Positions 22,581 to 33,818 of a stretch of DNA of 64,000 bases are shown piece by piece. Source of the stretch: Latrodectus hesperus (taxonomy: Eukaryota; Arthropoda; Arachnida; Araneae; Theridiidae); the NCBI GenBank assembly GCA_037975125.1, contig CM075852.1:1986087-2050086 (forward strand), in the 5' to 3' direction. Position numbers and translations under genes: made by a program. Position 1 is the stretch's first letter. The number at the start of each line of letters is the position of its first letter. Below the pieces are notes generated by a model. That model saw only the letters and a program-made list of their open reading frames with translations, was not told the origin of the DNA and searched no databases.

Positions 22581-23488
22581 ACAGAACCTCAAACGAAAAA
22601 TTGACGTAAGTTTACCAACAATTTCTATGTGCTTATCAATGTTTCAGTATACCTTTTTTTCCCTTTATCTTAAAATATTTTTATTTTTGAATGAGTTTGT
22701 GATCTTTCTATTAGAAACACTGTCTTTCGATTTTTTTGTTGTTAAATTATCTAAAATCTTTGAAGATTATTTATAGATTGTTATTTATTAATAATTATTT
22801 CTCTCTACTTCTCTCTATCACTCAATATTTATTTTGATGACTATTTCAGGAAATTAAAAAAAAATGAAAATGATACTTAAAATTTATTCTGAAGTATTTT
22901 GTTATAAGTTATAAAATTTTTGAAATAAAGAACACATTGTGCAATTATTTTAATATGTAAATAAAAATACAATGTAGAGGGGATTATCAAACTAACAAAA
23001 GCAGTTTAGATGTATCAAAAATATTTTAACATAGTATAAAACCACATTATTTGTATGTAATAGTGGCTTGGATTCAACTAGGAATCGTTTTATACTGTAA
23101 CGGAATATTTATACTGAAAAATTTAATCTCCTACAGGAAACAAAGTTTGCACTATAGGAGGGATCATTAAAATTTCTCCACACATCTCCCCATTGATCCT
23201 TCTTTACAGGGTTACGATTAGTCTAGCAGAAAAGCCGCGACTCTCCTACCTACGTCATGACAAACACACCTATATTTTGTCGGTTGGAGGGTGACCTTGA
23301 TAAACATACACTTGAGCAGATATATTTCAATGATGTACCCATGCTGTTCTAGTTAAAAGTGTGAAAGACGATTTGTTAAACGATATTACTGCCATTTATC
23401 AATCTACTAGGTAAAGTGAGTGTGACACCATGGTAGAAGACATTTGACATTAACAGCTATGATAATTGACTTGGGAAGTGCTCTCTGC
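22581..23488. other. No gene recognised
   Basis: AT-rich; a slightly GC-richer patch at 23180-23340 shows no frame of note. Confidence 0.5.
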
Positions 23489-23498
23489 CATATAAACG

Positions 23499-23673
23499 CC
23501 GAGCTAGCAGCCGAATGGTTAACGCTTTTGCCTTCGGTTCAACAGTTCGTAGGTTCGAGTTCCACCTTGGGTATGGATGTTTGTAGTGGTTCGAAATCCT
23601 TTTTAAATTGGTGTAATTAGCCCTCGTGTGCAAAATATGACCGTTGAGCGACAAACAAACCAAACCATACTGT
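23499..23673 (+). mobile_element. Type A SINE with TSD
   Basis: CCGAGCTAGCAGCCGAATGG head, A box TGGTTAACGCTT, CACCTTGGGTATGGATGTTT and a GACAAACAAACC tail. CATATAAACG flanks at 23489-23498 and 23674-23683. It lacks part of the AGCCGTAGGT segment (small internal deletion). Confidence 0.9.
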
Positions 23674-23683
23674 CATATAAACG

Positions 23684-24531
23684 TTCTATTCATGAAGGTG
23701 CCTTCTAAATATATAATCATCAACACGGGGGAATACAGAGGTTGATTGAACTCTGATATAATTTTGCTGCAGTTTCGCATTTTAGACATTACAGTCAGCT
23801 TCAATACTTGTTTGCCTCTTTCACGGTGCTTCTCTTTCCGTCCTTAATTTAGCTTTGCAGAGATTATATGGCCGCGCTTTGTGTAGGACAACATGAAATA
23901 AGACAATTCCTACAAAAGCCTAAAAGTTTGGATGTATCGATAACATGCTGCAAGCAGATTTTTTACAGTATTTGAAAATGAGAAGTTGACATTTTATACT
24001 CTTGAAAAGAAAACAGAAAACTATATGGAGCTGCAATAAATTTACAGCATTACCAGAATTATATATTTCCGTTAATAAAAAAAATTCTTTCAACTTATAT
24101 ATGGCTTCCGAAGTACATTCAGAAATGCCATTTACTTACAGGTGTTTTCATTATTTTGATATTCACCTGTATATATATTTGTATACTTTAAAGATAACAA
24201 TACTTGGAATGTTCGAACTCATTGCAATAGAAATAAAATTTCATATTTTAGACATTGGTTTTATTACCAAGCAAATTTACCAAGTTGTAGGGGTGTTATT
24301 AAAATGTATGTAATTTGTATTCAGTTATTTCTATATTTATATTGAAAGCAGTTTTTTTATGGAACTAATTTTTGAATAGAGGATTCGTATTACTAGTGAT
24401 AAATTAGTTTCAGTGGGTAAGTAATGATAAATTAATTGATAAATTAAATTAGCTGAAAGATTATTAATTTGTATGCTTTTAAGAAAATAAATGAAAACAC
24501 ACATTTCACACCAGAAAACCATCTCTACAAT
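23684..24531. other. No gene recognised
   Basis: Unique AT-rich DNA. The 103-codon plus frame at 24002-24313 has no family features and is in sequence of the same composition as its flanks. Confidence 0.45.
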
Positions 24532-24542
24532 TCATTTTACTT

Positions 24543-24812
24543 GTTGCTGTCGTGTGCTAGCTAGGCTAATATTTGGGGTGCGCTGCTCCGCTTTTCCAAC
24601 TGAACCATATTTAGGTGTGGAGTCCGACTTCCGCAGTACACACATGCCATAGGGACCCATTTATAGGGTAGACAAACATTCACATCTCACCCATACAAGG
24701 AAAAGACAAAGACAGGATAGATAGAAAGTACATCCATACCCGAACTGGGATTCGAACCCAGAACCTCATTATCCGTTGTCAGGCACGCTGACTACTAGAC
24801 AATTTAGTCGGC
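24543..24812 (-). mobile_element. tRNA-derived SINE, type B1, with 11-base TSD
   Basis: The head at the right (CTGACTACTAGACAATTTAG in plus orientation), B-box complement GGATTCGAACCC, central CCCATTTATAGGGTAGACAA, GGGGTGCGCTGCTCC and the GTTGCTGTCGTG tail are collinear with 16693-16956. TCATTTTACTT flanks at 24532-24542 and 24813-24823. Confidence 0.9.
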
Positions 24813-24823
24813 TCATTTTACTT

Positions 24824-25843
24824 AAATGTGAATTAAAATGCATATTTTACCTCAACACTTGATAACATTTAAAAATGTTATTGAAATTAAATTGAGCTTA
24901 AAGTTTTTTTATCTACAAAATTAGCAAAATATATTTTCCATTTTGATAGATATTTTGCATTTATATAAAATTATGAAAAGGCCCTAAGTATTTTAAAAAT
25001 TATATTTCATGTTTAGAATAAGTTTATAAAAATACATAGAATTTTGATTTCATACACCAACCAATAATTAATAATAATTAAAACACAGAATGAAATAAAA
25101 AATAACGAATTTTTTTAATTTAAATTGTTATTAGTAATTATTTTTATTGCGTGCATATATCATTTGTATTATTTTGCCTTTTCAATTTTTAAGTTTCAAA
25201 GTTATATTTATTTATTAACTCATTTTTAGTTAAAGTATTTGACTTTAATACACAATGCTTAAAGAAAATCGGTTTAAAATTACCTTCATAGGTTACGCGA
25301 GTTGCTGTTTATATTTCTGACCTTACCAACTGTAAGCGTTGCTAAGTGGTTTCTAAAGTTTCTAAATCTGATCTGATAGTTTGATACTATTAAATATAGT
25401 TTGCTTAGAACGTTTTGCCATTTTTACATAATTTTTTGTTTGCATTAAATTAGAAAATTTAGCTCGAGCAAAAAATGAAATTGACTGCTGAGCATTTTTT
25501 TGGGATTATCATTTCACAAATTTCAACGCGGATTATCATTACAGGAGTTTCGGTCAAATTAATTTGTACACCGTTAAAACATTACGGCATGATAAAAATT
25601 AGTAAAACGAATTCAATCGTGATCGACAGTCGCTTCAAGCCAAGCTACATGAGGACTATTCAAAATCTGTTTTTGTGCCAGGAAACATCGATGCTGTAGA
25701 TGGAGTGATAAAATGAGGTTCTCCTGTGAAATATGAGGCTGTGGCATTTATAGGAATCAGTATGATAAGCATCAATAAGCTCATATGAATATTAAGCCTT
25801 AAAAATATTTCGTTTAAATTAAACGCTCAAAAGTAGATTTGTG
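24824..25843. other. No gene recognised
   Basis: AT-rich. The 74-codon plus frame 25475-25699 shows no motif. Confidence 0.45.
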
Positions 25844-25854
25844 TCAAATGGTGT

Positions 25855-26161
25855 TGTTACTAATGACACTTGGACAGGCCAAGCTCGCTATGCCTTGGCG
25901 ATGCGAATTTAAGTCAATTGGGGGGCGTCTTTCGTTTTAATCAGACCACCATGAAGATGAAAGTACGACTTTGCTCTACACACATGCCATACAAGGTACC
26001 CGTTTATAGGGTAGGCAACCATTCACACCTCATTCATACAAGGAAAGGACAAAGACAGGATAGATAGAGATATGAAGTACATCCATGCCCTAACCGGAAT
26101 TCGAACCCAGGACCTCCTTATCTGCAGTCAGGCACGCTGACCACTAGACAAGTTGGGTGGC
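25855..26161 (-). mobile_element. tRNA-derived SINE, type B2, with 11-base TSD
   Basis: Shares its tRNA-like head (GCTGACCACTAGACAAGTTG in plus orientation) and central domain (CCCGTTTATAGGGTAGGCAA, TCATTCATACAAGGAAAGG) with type B1. Its 3' part differs: AGTACGACTTTGCTCTACAC, GCGAATTTAAGTCAATTGG and a tail CAAGTGTCATTAGTAACA on the minus strand. TCAAATGGTGT flanks at 25844-25854 and 26162-26172. Confidence 0.9.
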
Positions 26162-26172
26162 TCAAATGGTGT

Positions 26173-26759
26173 AAACAAATGTTGAAAAAATACTTTAATA
26201 GACTTCACAGTTGGTGTATAACTTCTAAATTAGAAATGAATCTTGGATATATGTGACTGAGCCTAAAAGTTAAAAAAATCGACTCTGGATTTTCTAAGAT
26301 GAGAATATTCTAAGAAAAGTTGTTTGCGGAAAAGCGCATTGAAATAAAGGGTTATATGTGTTTCACCGCATTATTACTCACATTGCAATAGTTGCGTTGT
26401 ATCAACACAATGTTGAATTCTATGCGGTACATAACTGTTCTTTAACCAGAAATCATTGGTGAAATTTGAAAAAAGCAGAAGAGGCGAATTAATTATTCAT
26501 GGCAATGCGAGATCTTAATGATTCAAACAAAAGATGTTTTGATCCTATGAAATATCGAGTTGTGATGGGAGATCCAACATACAGACCAGAATTTGCATAT
26601 TTTGCTCTGATTGTGCGGACATAATTTTGCTTATTTTTATTTCAGTGTATCAACAATAATTTACATTGTCAATATTTTATGACAGTCCTAGAAGCTTTTG
26701 TTGCGCCAGCATGCTTCTTAGTCCTGAATTGGTCTTTACCAATTAGATAGAAGCAGTCG
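26173..26759. other. No gene recognised
   Basis: Unique sequence, no credible ORF. Confidence 0.45.
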
Positions 26760-27050
26760 GGTGTAGTTTTGCGCCATTTTGAAGCAAGGACAAATGCAGA
26801 GGACCCCCAATACTTGGTCTGCTCTCTTCAGTCACTTGGAGGACATTGCATCATTTCACTTGGAGGACATTGCGACCAGACCGCTCCCAGTTTTAACATG
26901 CCTCTAGCCAGCACAACGGATTTTCTCTTAAGCCAAGATTCGAACTCACTACATTCGGATAATGAGAAATACGCCCAAACCAACTATGTAACCGCAGTCT
27001 TTCAAAGAAGCTGTTGGTGCAGTCCCAACTCATATTTTGGAGGCACCTGA
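26760..27050 (-). mobile_element. Probable tRNA-derived SINE, type D
   Basis: On the minus strand, ATAGTTGGTTTGGGCGTATT and a B-box-like GAGTTCGAATC are followed by a GC-richer body with a 24-base direct repeat (CACTTGGAGGACATTGC twice, at about 26834 and 26858 in plus orientation). Composition differs from the flanks. Ends and TSD are unclear. Confidence 0.55.
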
Positions 27051-30000
27051 ATTGGGGTTGAAAAAGTGCTTCGAAAATTTGTTCAACTGTACGTAAAAGT
27101 GCATCAATCTTCATGAAGAATAATTTGATAAACTAATAACACACTCACATTTCAATCATTGTTTTATTTTAATTATTAGGTCAGAACTATGAATAAAATC
27201 ATCGTAGTAAATGATTTATCGTACTTTTAGCACACATTATTTTGTTGATACATTGAGCCTCTACAAATGTTTGACATTAAGTATGTGGAGTAGCCTTAAC
27301 GTATCGTTATCTTAACGTATTTTCTTACCTAATATTCAGATGCAAATTATTTTCCGTTTTTTTAATTGGTTCTGTTAGCTCTTGACCGTCTACTAACTTA
27401 TGTAAATGCTCTTCTATAATGTGTATCTTTAGTCTATGAACTTCATCAAGCTAATGCATAGAAGTCTTGTTAGCTGTGCTTATTGTGATTGTTTAGAGAG
27501 AAAATTTCCAGGCATTTTTAAGCAATGACAGATAAATGTCTCGTTTGTTTTTCTGCATTCATTAATATTTTTCATTTTATTTAAAATCTTTGTTAATTAT
27601 ATCCATTGGAGTGGTGTTTGGGAGTTTGTTATGTTTCTTCGCGACTGTGAATATGCAGTCTACTAATCGTGAACCGGGTAGATATTAAAATTACATCAAT
27701 CGTAAGCCATTAGATTGTTCACTACGTTATGTCCAAAACTTTCTGTTAATGTGTGTATTGAAATGAAAGCAAGTAAAAAGGTTTAATTCCTCTGAAGATA
27801 ATCCTTTTTCGCTCATGTTTTTAATTTAATGTTTAATTCAGGGAAATGGATATATCTTCATGAGTATATTATCCTTTTGAAAATTCAGTTATTTTTTTCG
27901 ATCGTTGGTAAACCAGAATTAGATAATTTTGAAGTGTATATCCTAGTTGCTAATTCTGTAACCTATATTGTAAACCCCAAAATCTCCATTTTGTGTAAAT
28001 TCTATTTGAACTAATATTCTAGCCAGTAAGTGAATAATATGTTAGAAAAAATATTGTGCGCTTTGTTATTTATATTCCATGTCAATATAACTCGCAAATG
28101 TTTTTGGCAAACTAGTGGTAATATGATAAAAATGTATTGAGATAGTGAATGCAAAATTCATGAGTGCCAATTTTGAAAGTTATAACAATCTGCTTTAGAT
28201 TGTTTAAAATTCATTTAGAAATTGATTAAGAAATTTGAAATTCGATTAACTTAATTTAAATGTAAATTCTTTTTGAAGTCGAAGGGCAAAATAATTATTA
28301 ATGTAAACCCGTTATGTGACATAGTTATTCAATCAGATGTTTTAAATTATAAGTAGTGTTAAAAAACTTGTTATCATGTTCTGAAAAACATTAACATAAT
28401 CTCCTGGAGAAAGTACAATTACACAATGGGTTCGATAACTGATTATATGAAGAATGAATTTCTATAATATGTTTCATGTTAAAACTGAGCTTTGATTTTC
28501 ATAATTTTACATAATGTAAAATTTTGTATTGTGAACTTAAATACCAGTTATAAAGATATTGTTTAAAAATATACATATAATAATGTCGTTAAAATAAATG
28601 CAGATTTTATAATACTCATCGAAAGCATTAAGTCATTATGAACCATTGAGTACTATGCATAGCTACAAAAAGTTATTGTCCATAAATATCTGCTATACCT
28701 ATTGAGAATAAACTTTATATTTTGTTTTTCCGCTAAATTTTCATTTGCGGTTGAATTAAGAACAGGTGTTTGAAATGGAAGAAAACTTTTATTTGGATGT
28801 TGATCTTTTCTTTAAATCTTTGGTTTTGCTACAGTTTAAAATTTTGATAAATGTATTTCTAATTAATTTAAACGTAATTAATGTGGAGTTAAATAAGAAA
28901 TGCGTAATTAATTCATTGTGTAAAGTTGCCTATGCCATGATGTGATTTAAGCGATGTAACACCATTCACATGCGATGCAGAAGCCTACAAATTTCAAGAA
29001 CGGAAGTCAATTTTATAATTCCAGCTATGCATGTCCGCTTGCAGCAGAAAAGATTGTATACTGTCTAACATATACCCTTCTTCCTGTAATCCCTAATGAT
29101 TTTTTTAGAAAAAATAACGATAATTACTATTTTTTTTACGATTTTTGAAAAAGTATTGTTATTATGCACTGTTGCGAGTATATATTTACGCTTTTATCAA
29201 TACGCCGCATATTGAAGTGTATTGGAAGCGGATGAAATGAATTTCAAATTCCCTTTTGTTACGTTGTAAGTAAATATTGAAGTTTCAAGTGTTCCCCAAC
29301 TCATTCGATTTGTTTTTACTCATCAAAACCAGATTTCGTTGTGCAGAACAGCGCTTTAAACAAAGTAAAATAATTAGTATTTATCATTAAAAATATTGAA
29401 TAACGTTATTTTACTAAATCCCAGATTTCTTCGAAATCTGAGTGAGCATTTTCTACTGGATGTTAATACTCTCGAAAGTTGGCGCGTGGGTCCGTTGGCT
29501 TGTCCTGTTAGTAATTTCCTATTAATCGCAATAACGTTTACCTATTCATTAGATTGAATATGTATAATACTTTTAACAAAACAAGTTGTTCATTATTAGA
29601 ATTATAAAAGTAACATTAAAATCATTAGAGGTCACCTTACATAAATCAGAAATATGAATATTTATTCATTTTTGTATTCATTCACTACTTTAATGATTTT
29701 GTAAAGAATGACAGCACACATTTACGTTGTGCACATTGAGCAGACACCCTAAAAATCTGTTATGTAAGTGCAATAGTACGAGGTTATGCCAAATAACTTC
29801 TAGAGTTGGTCCGTTGAGAGGATTAACTTTTTATATGCAATGATAGAAAATAAAAAGCCTTTCTCAAGTTCTTCTCCAAGTGATAATTTCCTCACTTCAA
29901 TTATTTTTAGAAGATTTCTTATACCATCCATGTAACAATTTCAGCTGAATAAATCATCTGAAAACAATTTATCATGTAAAAGAATTATTATTGAAGCTTA

Positions 30001-30277
30001 ACTGCAAACTTGCTTTTCAAATTCCGATATTTCAGTAGTAAACGTAATAGTCCTGAAATAAAACTAAGCAATTTAATTTAATAAGGAATTTTTAATGATA
30101 CATGCTTCTAATTTTAAAAAATAAATTATTCATTGTTTTTGTTATCTTGTCCATGGAAAATCAATATGCAAATGGAATAAAAAAAATTGGGATAACAAGC
30201 TTTGTCAATAATTTTATTAAGATTCTTTAAAGTAGTGAATATGAGCAAAGCTTTTTATTTTCAATAAAATAAGATAC
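27051..30277. other. 3.2 kb without recognised genes
   Basis: AT-rich, stop-dense in all frames. A perfect 8-base-arm hairpin (CAGATTTC TTC GAAATCTG) lies near 29423-29441. No mobile element recognised. Confidence 0.5.
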
Positions 30278-30386
30278 ATTTTTTGTTTCTTCCAATTCTA
30301 AGAAGAAGAAGAAGAAGGTTTGTATGTCATTGGGCACCTCTGCTTTTATCAGCATTTTGTACCACTAACTCCAAACCCAATGTTCC

Positions 30387-30600
30387 CTAGTTCCAATTGC
30401 TCGGGTAACCCACTTTATTAATAAAGTCCAATAACCCTTTAATGGAGTCTAGGTGTAACTCTCTAGTATGGATAATGCCTAAAGAAGTTAATCTAGGGAG
30501 GGCAAGAGCCTCGCATTCATAAATGATATTCTCTGCCGTTTCCTCTTGCGTATGACATTTCCAGCAGATAGGGTCTTGCTGAAACAGTCCCATCTGGTCA
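30387..30600 (-). pseudogene. C-terminal ORF2 fragment with Cys/His motif
   Basis: Reads MGLFQQDPICWKCHTQEETA, then ENIIYECEAL and the tail LLDFINKVGY. CxxC...H/N...C is the zinc-like cluster at the C-terminus of many LINE ORF2 proteins. Only this end of ORF2 remains, and the 5' side stops at an in-frame TGA at the deletion junction. Confidence 0.75.
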
Positions 30601-30604
30601 GAAA

Positions 30605-30805
30605 GTCAGTCATGCTAGGGATAGCTTCCTGACTTTCACCAGAAGAAGATGGTTTGGAGGTCATTTCTACCTTAAGTGAAGGATTCATTACTGCCCCTTT
30701 ACAAGATTGCCTCTGAGTTCCCTTGTCTTTTTCAGCAAGGTCTACTTCAGAGGCTTCACCTGCAAATGCAGAAAGGTTTGTTATTTCTTGTGTCTTTTCA
30801 GCCAC
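30605..30805 (-). CDS. 5' part of an ORF in the deleted LINE
   Basis: Starts MAEKTQEITNLSAFAGEASE and is rich in Ser, Lys and Glu, like the disordered N-termini of LINE ORF1 proteins. It runs past the junction near 30600 into out-of-frame ORF2 sequence (ending at 30488). No domain is recognisable; assignment as an ORF1 start rests on its position after the 5' UTR. Confidence 0.5.
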
Positions 30806-31124
30806 AAGATAACAATAAGCTCAGGTAATATAAGTCCACCCTGCATTGCCTGAGTTACTGGGCAAGGCAAATTACTCTAGAAGTTTGCGAGGCAACTAGA
30901 GGCTCCGTTAAGTCACCAATACCGCGGTGCCAATTAGCCCTAGGCACGGATCGCATAACACCAGGGCTTACAGGAGCTGGTTCGCGGCCTCTGATTCTAT
31001 ATTCAAGGCAATCCTGTCATTCTTACAGGGCATTCGGCGATCCACCACCTGCCGACGCGCCTGGTGGCTGCTCAAGCCCCAGGAAGGTACGCGTACCCCC
31101 TGGTTCCAGGTATATTTTTTGTTT

Positions 31125-33818
31125 ACTTGTGTATTTATCATCTTGCGAAATCTCTTCCAAGTTCACACACTCATCCATTCACTGTTGCGCAAGTATTCTT
31201 AAGATTACAAGAGCTGTATTTCTGCTACTGAATATGTGCATTAATCTAAAACTCATTTTTAGTATTTACTGGCTAGTTTTCCAAGACAACAGTCAAAATA
31301 TATACATAATTAAAATAAAAATGCGAATACAAATATTTGTAATTAGTAACCAAGTGCCAAAATTGTAGTTATCAGTGAGAGTTTTAAAAATATTAAAATT
31401 TATTCAGCAACAGTTTATGGTCTATATAATTTAAATAAACCCAGAAAAATACTTTTAAGTAATATTTAAAAAACAATGGATTTAATGAATACATTTGCAT
31501 ACATTTTTTTTCTGTTACAGAACACGAATTCTTCTAATGGTTTACAGTTTTGCTGAATTAAATGAGTAAGTCAATTGATTTTTTTGCACTAATTGTTTTA
31601 TTTGTGCAGAGTTAAGCAATTTACTTTTACATAAATTAATACTAGTACTATTGAGATGATGGAGTATATTGGAAAAAAATTTTCATAAGTATTTTAAAGT
31701 ATAAAGTCTTGATGTTTTTCAATATGTAATTCTTCTAAACTTTGATTAAAATTTGAGAGTTAATTCTAATTTTTAGAATACTAATAAACTAATAATAGAT
31801 TTTCATACATTCTTACAATAAATTTTGTTTACTTGTAAAACAGGAACTCTTTAAAAAGAATTTCTATTTTATAATTTCATGCTGTTTTACATTTTATTTT
31901 TCTTATAAAAGAATGTAATTAAAATTTTGATAAAAATTTCCTTAAAGTGATTTACCAAAATTACAAAAGATAGTTACTTATTGATTTTGGAAGGATGAAG
32001 TATATAATTTTAGATGTCAAACATCTATTTTTTTCATTCGATAAAGTGTTGAAGGAATTTCTTCTATTCTACAAGCCTACTTAAATTAAGTTTCTTTATT
32101 TAATCTACTTTTCATAAAAATCTAAGATGATGATGCATGAAGAAATCTGTTTTATTTAATTAAGAAATACAAGAACAAACACACAGTAAGAAAGTTTGTT
32201 TTAATCCTATTCTGTTAGTGTAAAAACAATTATGTGTTCAACCCCTCCCCACTATATGAGCTTAAAAATGTTAGTATTTAAAATAATTTTGTTCTTAGTT
32301 TATTACAGCTTTAACAGCCCCTGTACTAGACTTGTTATTCATAGTACAAAAACTTAAATGCTATTGCAAATTAATTTAGTTTATTAAAATGTATAGTGCA
32401 TTTTACTGTAATAAAATCTTGTCTGACTTCTTCAGACATTTAGAGGATAAGCCACAACAACAACAACTTTAATACAATTCAAGAATTGTAAACAGTGTAA
32501 TTATGCATCTCCAAAATTACTTTAAACTTCCATGAAAATTTGCAGCTGCCAAAAATATCACATTAAAATATGGGAAGGCTTATTTTTATTCATAAATTCA
32601 TGTTCACTCTGAATTGGATTTAATTGTGATTATTTAAATTGATTCTTTTCAAAAGCATATTTCTACTCCGTTGTTTTCATCGAATTGTTTTTATGTGAGT
32701 GACTATTAAACACGAAAAAAACCAAAATCAAAATGCGGATGAAAATGAAATTTTAAGAGTTATATTATATTCTAGACAATTAAGAAACGAATCTGAATGT
32801 TTTCAATAGAAAACTTAAAGCAGCTTTATACGTCTTTACTGAAAAAGGGATTAAAACCCAATTAAAATTTTTAATTTTACTTATCACAAATCACAATTTA
32901 AGAAAACTTTTAAAAGAACATATTTCTACCAATTATAACTATCTATTTCTAAATTGCTAAATCTAACATTTTAATATTGCATTGTAGACTGCCCAATGAA
33001 AAAGATTTTAATATTCATTTCTTAAATTGCCTTTTTAAAACATGTTTCATAAATAGAGCGCAGTTTTCCCATGTCGAAAGGGTGGAAACCCTGAAACCAT
33101 CCCAACAGACGTACATTAAAAATAAATCCTGAATTTTATCCTACGTTCTTCATTCGCTGGGATCGAAATCAAGACCTTTCGTTCTAAAATGCAATTTCCT
33201 ATTAGTGAATTTTACTAAAATTAATCGTAACACTGTTAAAGATATCAACATTTATAACTGAAGCCTAATGATTCTATAAGTACTCTGTGTAAATAAAATT
33301 CTTATTTTATTTTCCTACCGAATTTTTGATAGAATTTGAATTGAAAACCACTGCATGGAATGGAGCGAAAATTACATCAATGTTTGTCTCCAGCTAACTT
33401 AAAATGAATACAATATTTCATTAAGAAATTGTAATTACAACTTTTAAAATTTATTGAAAACATAATTAACAATTTTTAACACACCCTGTAGAATTCTTTA
33501 TACTGTGATAATTTGGTTCATTTAAACGTTTGAACATTTTGCAATCAAAATTCTAGCTGAGAGAACTATGAAGTGCAGATTTTTTTATCTTACATATAAA
33601 GTTGTCATAACTGGACAATTGCTGTGAATCAGAAAAAATATACAAAAATATACATTACTTATATTCTATATTAAAAAGGTCAAACTTTTCTAAAAAAATA
33701 ACACCATGTTTTTGAAAAATAACGAGGAAATCTTTATTGTATTTTCCATTACAAAACCAATAGGAAAAAATTATAATGTGATTGATGAGTCAACAATTCA
33801 TTGATTAAAAACTAACGA
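31125..33818. other. 2.7 kb without recognised genes
   Basis: AT-rich DNA up to the satellite border. A short (CAA)n patch at about 32454-32470 and a diverged patch at 33060-33180 (GGTGGAAACCCTG, GGGATCGAAATCAAGACC) that may be an old tRNA-like SINE remnant. Confidence 0.45.

Larger units (their letters stand above)
30289..31113 (-). mobile_element. Internally deleted LINE with TSD and (CTT)n 3' tail
   Basis: Minus-strand element flanked by ATTTTTTGTTT at 30278-30288 and 31114-31124. From its 5' end (right): a GC-rich 5' UTR (about 30820-31113), the start of an ORF (Met at 30805), an abrupt junction near 30600, the last part of an ORF2, a 3' UTR and a (CTT)n-type tail at about 30300-30317. 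The middle of the LINE (most of ORF1, endonuclease, RT) is missing, yet the ends and TSD show that the deleted form itself transposed. Confidence 0.8.

Noticed and set aside
24002..24313. 103-codon plus-strand ORF
   Set aside because: No domain, no splice or composition support; expected by chance in 64 kb.
19867..26161. tRNA genes at A/B-box sequences
   Set aside because: Each tRNA-like head is followed by a conserved non-tRNA body, tail and TSD, so they are SINEs.
29423..29441. Perfect short hairpin as a terminator or miRNA
   Set aside because: Eight-base arms with a 3-base loop are too short for a miRNA precursor, and no gene is adjacent.
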